A stretch of DNA of 64,000 nt from Morchella semilibera (lineage: Eukaryota; Ascomycota; Pezizomycetes; Pezizales; Morchellaceae): positions 3,131,973-3,195,972 of the forward strand of contig WBVU01000003.1 of assembly GCA_009192285.1 (NCBI GenBank), read 5' to 3'. Both the position numbers and the translations under genes were made by a program. Below the pieces are notes generated by a model that was not told the DNA's origin, did no database searches, and saw only the letters and a program-made list of their open reading frames with translations. Positions 50,316 to 63,581 of this stretch are shown piece by piece. The first letter of the stretch is position 1, and each line of letters begins with the position of its first letter.

Positions 50316-53300
50316 ATTGTTCTTAAGCCGTGAATTTCACCTTGGCCTTGAAGGGGTGAAAACCTGGGGATCAGGTAGAAGACGAAGAAGTATGGGTAAT
50401 AAGCTGAGCTGATAAATCCGTAAAAGCTTAGATGTATGACTAAGTACCTAGAATAGCACTGTAGTCAATGGGAAAGGCCAAACTATTCCATAAGATATAT
50501 GAGTTTAAGTCGTAAAATTCGAAGATATCGAATGAAAAGAAGGAGTTGTGGGAAGAAGCTCTGGGATATCTGCGATATAAGAGTTAGTACAGACGATGTA
50601 GGTACTCTGCAGCGGGGGGGGGGGGGGTGCTAAAACCTATCCCAACGGCAGGGACCACAGTGAGGCTCAGCCGGCCCCACACGGGTGTCCCCTTATCTAT
50701 ATAGGTGTGTGTATGAATCTTGGTCTAAAGAGTAGCTAGAGAGGCCTATGAAATTGGTAGTCCCCAAATTGCAATATTAGCAGATCGAACATACTATTAT
50801 ACCATCTCCTTATACACGCATCGCCCGATTATGAATGTAGTCTTGAAATTTTTAACTTCTGTCAGTGTCATAATAAGCGCTTTTCGATCGTGAAAAATTG
50901 ACCCGAACTATTCCATATTTGGAGAGATATACGGTTGCACAACACCAGGTAGGATCCCATTCCTGTTTCAGCGGTAAAAATAAAATAAAAAAGGGCGGTG
51001 TGTGTAACTGTGCCTTTACAGCCCTTGAACACAGGGATTTGAAAGAAGAAAAGAAGTCCAGGAACCTCTAAAGTAGCAATCAATCCAAAGCACAGATTTG
51101 TACTTTAGTTGGTACATGGTACCTACTTCATGTAGTAAAATCCTGACGTTTTTAAATCGGGCTGTTATTCTTATGGAATGTGGTTTAGTCGGTCGACAAA
51201 CGTTAAGAACATGTATATATGACCTGCTTAACGTTCTGACAACACCCACAGCCTCCTAATTGAGCCTCATTTATTTTATTGGTAAGGGTCTGGTGTGCTT
51301 ACCCAAAAAGTTTGTACCAGTCCTTTTTTTTTCCCGGTTGCTATGCCAAAGGCCCAACCTCCCACCAAAAAAGTCCAGTTGCTCCAAAACCCCGCATTCT
51401 CCACAGAAAAGAGTCCGGTGGGATTATTTGGGGGTTATCTAGAAACCCGGACTCTCCCCCTCCTGTGGAACGCAATATTCCATCCCAAAGGTTATCTTTC
51501 ACAACCACCACTACCACCGGTATGGGCTGGGAACGAGACTAGGTTGGTACATGTATGTATGTAGTAACAACCAATGGGGCTCAGAACTTGGGAGTTGCGA
51601 TCTGGCCTAGGGCGACTTGGCACAGAGCTTATTTCTGCCTTGCGGGTAAGTACCTACTTGTAGAAAATTTTTCTTCTCACGCAACGGTCATCCAGAGACA
51701 AGTAGAGCACCTACATGTAGGTATGATTACAATAGGTACCTCAAAAGCAGGGGTTAGTGTTGTATGGCTCTCCCGAGTAAGCTGCTAGGGTCGGAGAAAT
51801 TTTACCCCGCCCCGAGAGTGCTCTAAGAACATTGATAAACACATTGGTTGATGAATCTGGGGTCGATCCTAATAGCGAACCGATATAAAATATGTACTTA
51901 TATGTATAAGCAGCTGGAAGGCAAGCGCAGGCTTCTTTAGTCATGAAGGGTGTCGTCGATACATGTAGTGTAGCTTTTTTATATATATTTAGATACATGT
52001 AGCTACATGATCAGCCTACATCGTATACAGAAAGGGGGTATCATAGACTCCTCAGCATGCTACGTGTTCATGAAAAGGTTCTACATCGATATTAGACTAT
52101 TAAGTTCTGTTGAAATAACCGACCACGCTAGGGGTTAGAAGAGAGGCGTATGTTGCCGCTAGTTAAGCGATGTACCTTTATAGAGGTGTTTGGCTGTGTG
52201 GCGTGGGCAGCCACTATAGTATACCTTGGAACTCACATCGCCGAAACCTACTAATTGTACATATACTTGTTGCAAGAACAAATTACATGTAAGTGGTTTC
52301 TACAGACTTTCCTCTACAACTGTAGTGCACGGCTACTATATGCGATTCTTATAAAGAAACGTGAGGAAACTAAAATCACCTAGATATTGTTCGCTGCCAC
52401 AGGCGAACATTGAGAAACACCAAAAGCCGCCTACCAAGAAAGAAGCAATCTTCATATATATACATGTATATTTGAGCTATATACTATTACTAAAAAGGGA
52501 ATCCATATACAGCTATTCTCCCCAATTCCTCAATGGTTGTGGGGTAATAATTAGGGTTGTGTTCGATCCGTTTAACCTTACACTTTTGATACCAAACGTT
52601 AACAATACAGCAGCTACATATACATTTATCTAGCTCGCTCCAAGCCCCGAGCGACTGCTCACTGGCGACATTGGGGCCCCGTGGTTGCAACAGCTCCCAG
52701 ACTTACCCCTACACCACCCGTGGGTATTAAGTCATCGGGCTGGAGGCCCATGTAGACCAGGGGTCAGTTGGACTTTATGGTCAGGTTTTCGCTGAGGAAA
52801 ATTCTCAGATTATCTTGAGTAGTACTACATGTACCGTTAAGTCTCGAAACAAGAGCTCGGAAAATAACAGAGCAATAAGTGGCGGCAAGACGTAAAGCAA
52901 TCAGGCGGCTTGGATTTTATATTTTACCCTTTGTGCCTGGGCTGTACTTTTGAGAACTGACGGCACACAGTGAAGCCCAAGCTAGCTGCTCGGCCTTGAA
53001 TAAAAGTGAGCTGCCTGGTGGCATTTAAAGTTTCACGCAAATTCATGTACCACTCCCTTAGCTTTGAAACTGTCAGCTGCCCCTTTACCTCATACCCATC
53101 CATACTTCAGATCTAGCAGGTAAGTACCATAGGTGGATATTTGTCCCTATATATGAGCCGTCCGTTTTAGATTTAGATGGCGTAGCATAAAAGTAAATAG
53201 GCATAGATTAAGTACATGTATGTATTCACGTAACAATACTGGGAAGTCTATTTTATTTTATAGAAGATTTTAAAATGGCGCTAGCGGTCCGATTGTCGAG

Positions 53301-54082
53301 TGATTTATTGTGAAGGCAGGTGCGTATTAGGGTGGGTGCATAGACTCTGGTCTGTAGGTACACTACCACTCTGATTGATGGGTGGAGAGTACCTCTTCTG
53401 GTATTGTGAAATCTTAGGTGTAAATTGTGACATCCCTCGGATCCAGTGAGCCGAGCGCTGGGGTACCCGCTACATATCACACATTCCCAATGGACTTTAG
53501 TTATGCTACTGCGCCTGATATGTAGGTAAAATATGCCAATTGAAAGCTACAGTCAAGAATTAGACGAGTGACTGAACATGATGTCCACATGAGCATGAAG
53601 TATGTACATGTATTCTGCATGTCGGTTCCCCATGTTTCGGAGGACATCCTGCCGGTTACTTCCGCCACCTGTAAATCTGATTGGACAACCAAGACACTTT
53701 TCTTCTTACCCTCTCGAGTGGTCCAGGCTCTAAAACGTAGGGCCATCCAGAATGCCGAAATGAGTTTGGTACCTTGACACGACCCAGTTGAAGATTCTTG
53801 TGCTGAGCATCATCAGGTGGACTTATTATGCTATGGTATGCCGTCTTGCAGTCACCCAACTTATCCCAGTTTTTCTCTCTTTTTCCGCCCCACACTTCAG
53901 GGGGTTCTTAAAGCCTCGCTCCTCCACTGCCCTCACGATTGAGCTTTATTCTCAGATTTCTTTAGTCGAGTTGATATAATTCACGGTACACGGTTGGAGG
54001 CTCAATTGGGCTATTACGTCATTTCGGGTGCTGATCTTACTAGGCGAGCGACATCGCGTAAACCGCCAACATCACAAACATA
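50316..54082. other. Gene-poor spacer
   Basis: No gene recognised. Contains a poly-G tract at 50614-50627, a partial copy of the 16.4-kb hairpin at 52684-52720, and a dense set of TACATGTA sites at 51548, 51712, 51960, 51994, 52284, 52461, 52826, 53213 and 53605. Confidence 0.5.
52684..52720. repeat. Partial copy of the 16.4-kb inverted repeat
   Basis: CAGACTTACCCCTACAC at 52698-52714 is identical to 16476-16492 in the right arm of the hairpin. GTTGCAAC at 52684-52691 matches the hairpin loop in the same order, and ACCCGT follows with a small insertion. The left arm is missing, so this is a truncated or decayed copy. Confidence 0.7.
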
Positions 54083-55990
54083 ATGACCAGCCAATCCCCT
54101 ACAGTGGCCGAGAATCGACTGCACGCATCGATTCAGGAGCAGCAAAGCACAACCATTAATGGGGGCAAGTATGATGAGGGTGTCGGACCAGGGCAGATTC
54201 CTCCAGTCGGCGCATTTGAGGTTTCTAGGACAATACGAACGGTCCAGGTTGGGGTTGCGACAATCTATTGCTTGCTGGCTGCTGGCATAGTGTTTGGCTA
54301 TGCTGCATTGAAGCCTGTGATGATTAAAGAGGGGATATATCGGGAGCATTGTACGGAGCATGAAATTGCCAAAAATGTTCATGTGTGCTTTGAACAGGAG
54401 ATTCGGTGAGTGGAACCTTGGTGTTGATTTAAGGGGCGACACACTGATCTAGCAGCGAGTTAGGCTGAATTTCATGTTTACGGTGGCTGCCGTAGCTACA
54501 AATGTCTGCGCTCTGCTTGTTGGCGCAATTCTTGACCAGTATGGTCCCCGTGTTTCTGGTGTGATTGGTTCGGTCCTCTTTGCACTTGGATGTCTTGGGT
54601 TTGGGTTTGCCGATAAGATTCAGAGTTACAGCATCGATCGTGAGCCAACTCTGTACCTCTATTACGATGCCATGACTAATTGATAAACTTTAGCTTATCC
54701 GATCGCATATTTCCTTCTAGCCATCGGTGGTCCTTTCATCTTTATCCCGTCATTCCACCTCTCAAATGCATTCCCGACTCATTCAGGGCTTGTCCTGTCA
54801 ATGTTGACAGGAGCATTTGACTCTTCGAGCGCCATATTCTTATTATATCGCATTATCTATGAAGAGACTAGTGGAAGGATTGGACTTCGAAAATGGTTTT
54901 TAGGATATCTTATAGTTCCAGCATTCATCTTTGTAATGCAGGTCCTTGTGATGCCAGCCAGGAGCTACAAGACGGTTGTAGAATTGGTAAGACAGGTTGA
55001 GGTCGAAGAAGAATTGGTATGCGGTTCTCTCTGTACAATGGACTGGCCAAAGTCACTAATACCGAATGTCGATAGCTTGAGGAGGAGGATAGCGACTATG
55101 AACAGGATGAGGTTGAGGTCCGCATGCGTAGAGAACACCATGAATCCGTCATTGGCGAAATCGATAGCCTACTCGGCGGAAAGAGCGCTGTGGAAGAGAG
55201 CGAGAGGAAGCGGGAAAAGAGACATGAAAGTAGCGGTGTTTGGGGCGCCATGCATGGACGTTCAGTCACGAAGCAAATAGCCAGTGGGTGGTTTATATTG
55301 ATAGCTTTGTTCACCATCATCCAAATGGTATGTTCTCATCCGCTCCTAGAAAAAAGTACAGAGGCTAATTCGGCATAGACTCGAATTAATTACTTTGTAG
55401 CGACAATCAGATCGCAGTATGAGTTTCTTTTCCACTCTTACTCAAAAGCCGTTGAGATCAATGAGTTCTTCGATGTCGCACTTCCAGTCGGCGGTGTTCT
55501 CGCCGTCCCCTTTATTGGCCTACTCTTAGACAGTTTTTCAACCCTCGCAGTTCTGTCCACTCTTGTTACAATGGCTGCTACCATTGGTGCCCTCGGTTTA
55601 GTAGAGCGCTCATACACGGCAGCTATTGCCGGAATCATTGGGTTCGTTATTTACCGACCGTTCTATTACACTGCGGTCTCAGACTACACCGCAAAGGTGT
55701 TTGGCTTCAAGACATTTGGTAAAATATATGGCCTCGTCATATGTCTTGCAGGGTTATTCAACTTCTCGCAAGCTGGACTAGACGCATTAACATTCAAGGT
55801 GTTCCACAAGGATCCCAGACCGGTTAACTTTGGGCTGCTCGTTGCCGCTGTGGTGGTTGGTATAGCACTTGTGTTATATGTTTGGAGGACAGGAAGAAAG
55901 ATTAAGAGATTCAGACTGGGTCTTGAGGCAGAAAGAGCGGAGCCAACATTAATGCCTGGTGGATCGTTGAATGGTTATGGCGGTGTCTAA
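54083..55990 (+). CDS. MFS transporter, Fmp42-like (SLC43-related)
   Basis: Twelve-segment major facilitator carrier of the Fmp42 group, related to SLC43 amino-acid carriers; substrate unproven. Five exons: 54083-54405, 54464-54624, 54694-55016, 55076-55327, 55379-55990, giving 556 residues, normal for the family. A polar head of about 50 residues precedes membrane segment 1. The conserved GAILDQYGPR sits at the loop between segments 2 and 3. PSFHLSNAFPTHSGLVLSM lies in segments 4-5, and a charged central loop (LEEEDSDYEQDEVEV onward) separates the two halves. The second half opens with GWFILIALFTIIQMTRINYF. Introns are 51-69 bp with clear CTAAT branch sites. The frame is intact throughout. 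Targeting to the vacuole or plasma membrane cannot be told from the sequence. Confidence 0.9.
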
Positions 55991-57411
55991 ACACAGCTTC
56001 ATTCCAAGAGCTCGGTAAGTGGCGTTTTCCGAGCACGAGCGGGAAAAAGCGGGGAAAAAAAGTGTTTGAGCGTATTGTATTTTTTTAAAGGGTTTTCTTG
56101 GTATCTTCTGTCATCTAGCGTTTCCTGGTCTGTTATTTCCTTTGGATATATGCAATGTGAGGTATTTACACGAATGTACGATCATGAGGAGATGGTATCT
56201 TTTTGGTTTCTTCCCCTTAGTACACCTCAAGTCTAGCACCTATTTTTTTGTTTATATTGCATTGTTAAAAAAAAGTTATTTGATCTTTGCATTAAAGAAT
56301 TTCATTGATACTAGAAACCATATTCTCAGGCTGCATCTTCCTGCTTATATATTTGTAAATCTTATGTCGCACGCATATGTACATTACGGCCCTTCATTTA
56401 TCGCCGCCCAAGCACGGACTCCCAAAGAATCAAGTAGAGTCAGGAATTGTTCAATGATTTGCTGGCCCAACCAAGGTCTAAAGCTCAGTATTAATTACTC
56501 CTGACCCCCACTGTGACTGAAGATATTATCTCGAATTTTTACCCATGAGAGCACCCTGACTGAACCCCCTTATATTATGCTCACGGGCGAAGATAGTTAA
56601 TTGTATATAGATCTATCACATATTGTATGGAGATTGCGTCTGGGTAGCATAGTTCTGGCAGTAGCTTACATCCAGGTACAGCTAAACACACTCTTATCTC
56701 ATAGCTCTTCAAAGATTCTTATGGAGTTTTATGGACGTGAATCGAAAATAATCTCGTGGGTTGACACCTAATTCGATTCCATATAATTCGCATACGACCA
56801 AAAGAAACTAAGCCCTTTCGACCCACCAATCTGGGCTAACATAGTGGGCAGCACCTAGGTAATAGACCATTGCTTAGTGGCTTTGCTCGCCTCCCCTCGG
56901 ATCAGGCTCCATCCAAACAGTACCAAGGAGAAGATATCTTAAGCCAAGCCGGATCATAAGCTATCACTCGACTATGCTACTCCTACCTCATTGTCGAATC
57001 CCTTGGGTCACTCCCCTCATGCGTGTAATATCAATATGGCCATCTCTGTTTGACAAAACTTAGCCAACACCGCTCAACCTCACCTCTCAACCTCACCTCT
57101 TAACCTCTTCCCAACCCCACCTCTCAACCTCACCTCCCAACCCAACCCCAACCACCACCGCTCCTACCTCTACCTCCCCGCGCCAACAAGATCTACTCTG
57201 ATATCCAAACTCCTAGAAGTAATACCTCGATCTCCCCCTCCCCAAAACCATCCTCTCATAAGTTACTCTCCTCTACGTCAAGCAGAACCCCCGTCATACG
57301 CATCTTCTGTACCAAAGCAACAACCAGAAAGCGTTATACTGTCTTAAGTCATAGGCTCTAGAGAGCTACCAGACGGCTTGATATTCAAAAGCGAATATTA
57401 GTACGACAACA
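55991..57411. other. Spacer with a CT-rich leader repeat
   Basis: No gene recognised. The 3' flank of the transporter comes first; the last 350 bases are C-rich, including the minisatellite at 57074-57150, and probably form the promoter and leader of the next gene. Confidence 0.5.
57074..57150. repeat. CTCAACCTCACCT minisatellite
   Basis: Six to seven imperfect units of CTCAACCTCACC-like sequence, only about 260 bases before the start codon of the downstream gene. Local duplication of a C-rich leader is the simplest reading. Confidence 0.8.
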
Positions 57412-59925
57412 ATGTCATCCGTTATTAGAGCTAATAACGACCCAATACCCCGAACCATCTTTCCCCGTGCAGTATTCCCACCCACCATAGTTAACGGTGA
57501 GATTATCGGTAGGCTAGTGGAGTCCGATGGGAATGAGTATCCGCGAAGGTTCGGTTGTTCCTCTACGTTAGGAGGGATCCCGGTCTTTTTGTTTGGAGAT
57601 ATATACGCACAAGAGCCTGGCCCTGAAAGTAAATTTATCAATATCGCTACGTCCGCTGCGTCGTTGGGATCATATGTCAACCCACTGATTACTTCTTGGT
57701 CCTATCCAAGGAATGACAGCGCGTTTCACAACGTGCCTGACCTTATCCCATTCACCGATTCAGAAATTAGGCACAATGCCAAATCGCAGAGTGAGGGCAA
57801 AGGAAACAGGTTTTACCTCTGGGCCCGCTCCCCGATACTGGAGCTTCCAATGAGTGGGAGTTTTGGTGTAGTCTTCTTCGCAAAGACTAGGAAAAATGGT
57901 GACGGTATGGGAAATGATGAACACTACGGCGTAGGTGTGGCGGAAGTTCGAATGAAGCCATTTGGTAAAGGGAAGGGTAGGGAAGGTGACTTGGAAACGG
58001 TTATGCCGGTGGCTAGACGCCATGGTGGTCTTCTATTCGATGTATGAATCCCTCATGCCTATTAAAGGGGAAAAGAAAGCAGAACATGATAGCTAATCAA
58101 ATAATCTCAGCACACACATCCCAAATGGGGAGACATTGCCACAATTATCAGCGGGGATTATATTTACCTCTTGGGGACCCAGGATTCTAGGTTGAGTTAC
58201 GAAGACCCCTCAAGCTGCCCGATATTTTTGTGTCGTGTGCCCCACAGACATAGAGCATATCTTTCCCCCCGGAACTACACATTTTGGGACGGCAGAAACT
58301 TTGTTCGATCTTCTGCTGAACATAATGCATCCCTCGGCGTCAAGAGACTGCAGCCGGTAATGTTTGGTCTTGGTTCTGGCACAATCTTTCATACAACTCT
58401 GTTCTCCCATGACAACGATGAAGGGAAATTTATTATGATTGGATCTGACCACTACCATGGATCAAGGGTTCTAATAACTCATTCCAACAATATATGGGGT
58501 CCTTGGGCAGAGAATAAACTCCTCCTTGATTTGAAAGTTGCCACAGGAAATCCATCCTTCAAGGCCAGCGTATACACCCATCTTTGGGCAAGTGATCTTT
58601 TTCAAGGTCGGTTATTTATAAGTTGGGAGCAGGGAGATCGTATAGAGACCGGAAACCTGTATTTCGCAATGGCTGATAGCGACAGTGAAAATGGTGATGG
58701 AGACAGTGAAGAGGCGGACATGAGATATAGTAGAGAATCTAGCAACCTCGAAAGCCTCCCAAGGAAATTCAACACTCCTACACCCGCACTAGACGAAGAA
58801 ATAGATGACATCGGTCCCTCCGGCCCTAAGGCTTCGAATGGGGGCAGAAACGAGGCCACCGAACAAACTCTTGAGATGCTTACCGGGGAGCGTACCCCAC
58901 GCCTGGATGAGAATATGTCGGGGGCCCAACTGCAAAGAACATCGCAAATATCATCTGATGGAAGCGATGAGTGCCCACTGCAAGAAAAACTCGAGGGCAG
59001 GCGGAAGGCTCTAGAAAAGTTGTCTGGTGAAGCCCTAAATCAGTCTCACGCCAGCCGCGAATCAGCATTCATTAATGGTCTTGCCACTATGTACCAAATC
59101 GACAAGAATGGTGTTAGCAGAAGCGACCAAAGGCGGACAACATGCAGGGGAAGGAGAAACACCCCGCACTTTAACACTGCCGTACTTCCTTCCACTGGAG
59201 ATGATGAAAGAAGATCAAATGGTCCAAGTGAAGCCCCGAGCGATGAATACATAGGTGGTATTGGTGGCACCTGGTATGGTGCAACAGAAGTTTTAGATGA
59301 AAACACTTTGGAACTTGGGGAGGATGAAGGTTGTACGAGCGGTGAACTGGAGGATGATGAGCATTCGTCCAATGAGCAGACACAGACATGGTACACAGGA
59401 GATATTGACACCAGTAATACCAGGTCAAGGCGATATAGTCTCATTCCATCGGTTCCCGATGTATTTGCTGATGAGCCGACCTTGGATCTTTCTCAAGTAA
59501 CTATGGATCGGCCAGAGAATAATGTGATGCCAATCACCCAAGATGACAGAATTGGCCATAACGGCGGTAGACACAACACCCAGTTACACTTTGACGACAA
59601 TACGTTTCACGCCCCTACTTTGGTCGGAGTTCCGAAAGAAGAATACGAGAAGAACAAAACCTCAAATCACTTTCTTTCGGTAAAGAAGTTCTTCGAAAAG
59701 GTGTTCAAGCCAACAAAAGCACATTGGGCAAAGAATAAGGGCTCCTACAAAAGTACCGTCTCACTACAAACCCCCGATAAGAAGGGAAAGGGCTTGCATA
59801 GACCAAATTTTCTCCGTGGCGCCAAAAGCATGACCGGCCTAAAGGAGGCCCCTGGCAGCGCTTTGTCGAGTCAGCCCTTGGTCCAACCTAGATTCTCTTC
59901 AGATGACGATCATGAAAGAGACTGA
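57412..59925 (+). CDS. Beta-propeller-like protein of unknown function
   Basis: Two exons, 57412-58041 and 58111-59925 (69-bp intron, branch GCTAAT), give 814 residues. The first 400 or so residues have repeated short beta motifs with Trp, Gly and Asp: FGCSSTLGGIPVFLFGDIYA, FHNVPDLIPFTDSE, LWARSPILEL, GDIATIISGDYIYLLGTQD, YTFWDGRNF and VYTHLWASDLFQGRLFISW. The pattern resembles five-bladed propellers of the glycosidase type (GH43 or DUF4185-like), but I see no proven catalytic triad. There is no signal peptide, so a cytosolic rather than secreted role is more likely. From about residue 400 the chain is acidic and disordered, with a basic patch near the end (KKFFEKVFKPTKAHWAKNK). The frame is intact. 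The fold is an inference from motif spacing. Confidence 0.7.
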
Positions 59926-62900
59926 AATTCTCTTTTTAGACCCACCGATAGTCTTTCAGGCTCCTTCACCTTTTTGTCTAAGTCTTTAAACCCTCGATTT
60001 TGATTAGGAGCAAGGGTTATTTGGAATTGTGTGTTCGATCGTTTGAATGGGCCTGCGGATTTCTTTTTCTTTTTCCTTTTTCCTTTTTTTCCCCCTCTTC
60101 CATTGTCGTACTCCTTTCTGGTTGTACGCAATACTTACGATTCAAGTCCGACTGAATATCGTCAGAGTCATGCGCATACGTGTAACATGTCACTATCGGG
60201 TCAGGGGAATAGGGTTTTGTTTCTTTTTCTTTTTTCTTTTCTTTTCATCTTTCATTTTCTGTAACTTTTTCCGTAGCAACTCTCCACCTTATCCCTAGAG
60301 AATCTAATTTCTCGTGCACATAACAGGGTAACGGAGTGAAAACCTGCTCATGATAAAGCAGTCACAATACAATAAAGGGTTGGCCCGATCTTGTAACGAG
60401 TGATCCTCTATGATTCTAATGGACCACACTCAATCGCCCGCCAATAAATTACCCCTCATCTCCCGAAAAGATATAATACTAAAATCCATGTCTTCGGAAG
60501 CTGAAAGTCCCACATAAACACAGTCATCAAGACCGACCACTCCTAACCCACATCCCCACACCACCGGGCTTCCGCACCCAGCCCACAAACCCGAGAGATA
60601 GGTATTACAGCTCATACATATATGCATTTATACATATATCGGACACGTGTAGGGTAGCTAATGATGGAGTTATCATGGAGCTATCGGTATCGGAAAAAAG
60701 GATGCCAGTAAATGCTAGGGCGGGGTCGGCCCGGGCCGGGGGGTTGCATAAAAAATAGAACGAGTTTCTATTTCTAGCTTTAGATTAGAATCCCAGCATA
60801 TAAAAATTACCAAATTCCACTCCTAGTTTTCTTTTCGTGTGTATAAGACGTATGTGTAAGTACGTGTCTATACACGTATAATCATTTTCCTTTTTTAGTT
60901 CCGTCCCTCCAACCCACCCACGCATCCCTACATACACCCTGTAGCCATTTCGGAGGTCAACTCAAGCCTTTTCCCCCTCGATCCGGTTCTAAGGGGCCAC
61001 GTCCTTGCGTACGCATGAATGCGTACGAATCGTCCCAGAGAGCGGGAATTATGGGGTGTTACCGGGTCCTGTATGTCGAGTGATATCTAGTGACGGATCT
61101 CAAGACATACGGAGTCGACAAGTGCGGCAGTAAGCAAGGCAGTGGGCGGGTAGGGAAGCTCTTATCAGTAAATGACGCAATTTTGCGTGCAGAAACTTGC
61201 AGCCTGACCCGGGCTAGAGCGAAAGCTTGTATCATTGGATCTCTCAGTGTGAGGGGTGGGGGCGGTGGATTCTGGTATTGGCCCGGGGGCGCGATTCTCC
61301 CGATGTCACTCCCTGGTCGGGAGTAGCACAGACTGACAGATTCAAGATCTTCCTTAGGTAAACCTATGCACGCCTTAATTCCGTATGGACAGCATTCGAG
61401 ACGTTGGCGTTATATTAGATATAGAAGCACCCGTTTTCCGGTTTCTAAACATAAGTGCACGACATTAATACTAGCCGTCTTCCGGTATAAAGATAGGGCA
61501 CATATGTATAGCACCGGCATGTAAGGGAGAATCTGTCTCAGTACTAGGATGATGGTCTGCACCCCACTTTCCAGCGTAGATCAAAGTAGATCCCCGGTTT
61601 GCAACCTGCAAGCCTATGAATTGTCTAGCCATTGGCTATATATATATATATAAGAGAGAGGCTGCGTTCAGGCTATATAGCCCCTCCCATTCGGCCCCTT
61701 ACTGCCCGACGGTAAAGCAACAGCTACTTCTGAGATCCCGAGCTTTCCCCTCTTTAGTTATGCCCTCGATGCTCGGTGAGTAGATTCTGGGTAAGGAAGT
61801 ATATACATAATACATAGCTTCGTACCACGATGCAAATGCAGCTCCCCCTCGGGCCTCGGCGATGCAGGGGAATGGTTTTGGTATCCAGTGCTTAAGTAGC
61901 CCTGATCCACGTCATTTTAGATCTGATCTGAATTCTTTTTTTTTATTATCATTCCTTATCTATGACCCCGAGGAATGTGAGAGCTCCTCGATTGCCTTGA
62001 TCGATGGAGAAGAGACGCAATATCCGCGGGTTGGATATTCTAAAGAAGAAAAAAAGACTTTGTATAATCAGTATCTAATGATATAAGGGCCGTTCAACTC
62101 ATCTGTGCCTTTTATCCCCGGCTTGGTAAGGGGGGGGAAAAGCTTTTCCTGAAACAGTGGTACGTATATAGGCTTGGTTTCCGTTGACATATATCCGGCC
62201 GTAACTTGATATGAATGGAAGAAGTGCAACGTGTAGGCGCTCGAGGGGAGAAATGCAGCTTTTGTATATGCAAGATTCCATTTTTCCTCTTGGTTTCTTC
62301 CGACGAGGACTATATTGATTAATTACCAGTTCTAATCGAGAGTAGCCCCTGTAATAAGTATTCCTTGATCAATTAGGCACTTGATGGGATAAGCTTAAAG
62401 CTATGTGTGATTGATGCGGAAGTTCAGAATAATTAATAATTAATGGTATGCATACATACTTACCTGCAATTAATCAATGACCCGTCAATGACCTCCCCAG
62501 ACCAATCAAACCTCTTTGGAGAGGAACTTTTTTTTTGTTTCAAGTTTTAGCGGTACACTATTCCGTGGATCCGAAAGCCCATTCTCTCTGTACATGTATG
62601 TATACCTTCTCCCTCTCGCTTGGAAAGAAAGTAATATCCCGCCATTTTCATGTAAGACCCCCGAAGATAACCCACTCCTACTCCCGATGCGGGAGAGTAG
62701 TCGAGAGGAACAGCTAAGTTCTCAAATAGACGGCTAGAGTTAACTCTGGCGGGTTCTTCGGTTATAGCGCAGGGACGGACACCACCACCACCACACACGC
62801 CATGCATTGGTGGGTAGAACAACTGGTGTTGTAAGAGTGATGATGTAGTTAACTAGAAGTTCGGTTAGATGTAACAACATGGTATGTAACGCCGTGACAA

Positions 62901-63581
62901 ATTTGTTTTAGGCTGGGTCATCGCTTAGTGGGTTGCCCTTTCCCAGACCGGAAACCCGCACGATAATAAGAAAACCTAACCCTACTTTATTGTGTAGTAA
63001 ATGGCCAAAGTCATCATTCGTAATGTTACGGCACCTAAGCGATCCACACCCAGGATGATACTCGGGACCTGAACCTCGCTTAACGCAGGGTGGTGTGTGG
63101 AGTGGAGGAGAGTGCGTGGGAGGAAGTGTGGGAAAGGAGGGAAAGGGAAGGAGAAAGGGAAGGGGTTGTGTTTTGATGGGCACGAGCGATAAATAACGGT
63201 AGTCGAGACAATGTGACCCGAAAACTGTGTTGCTGCATGTCAAGCCAGATCGGTTTGGTGGGAGTATATAGTGATGCTTCTCGTAGCCTTAGTTACTGAA
63301 GAATCTAGTCACAGAAACCCCCACTCCGGAAAAGAAAGAAAAAAGAAACACCGTGCTTTGGCTTCAGGAAGGACCCAGAATTCGAAGGACCATACCGAGA
63401 TTTCTGTTTAGGCAGTCAACCCAAACCCATACACACACTTTGGACTACGGGTATATCATACGTCAATACTATTTACTTCCCTCGTAGTACACCTCAAGAT
63501 ACCATTGAACAGAGTGGGGTTGGACAATCCAAATAGCAGATCTAGCAACAAACTCTCAATCCTACCACAAATATCACAGCC
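59926..63581. other. Gene-poor spacer
   Basis: No gene recognised in 3.6 kb. The first 350 bases are rich in T runs (around 60060-60110 and 60220-60270), as expected of a 3' flank. There is a (TA)n repeat at 61636-61652 and one TACATGTA at 62591-62598. The region before 63582 is the likely promoter of the F-box-like gene. Confidence 0.5.
61636..61652. repeat. (TA)n microsatellite
   Basis: About eight TA units in a spacer. Confidence 0.85.

Noticed and set aside
60031-60298. Phe-rich plus-strand frames
   Set aside because: Encoded by T-runs in the 3' flank of the preceding gene.
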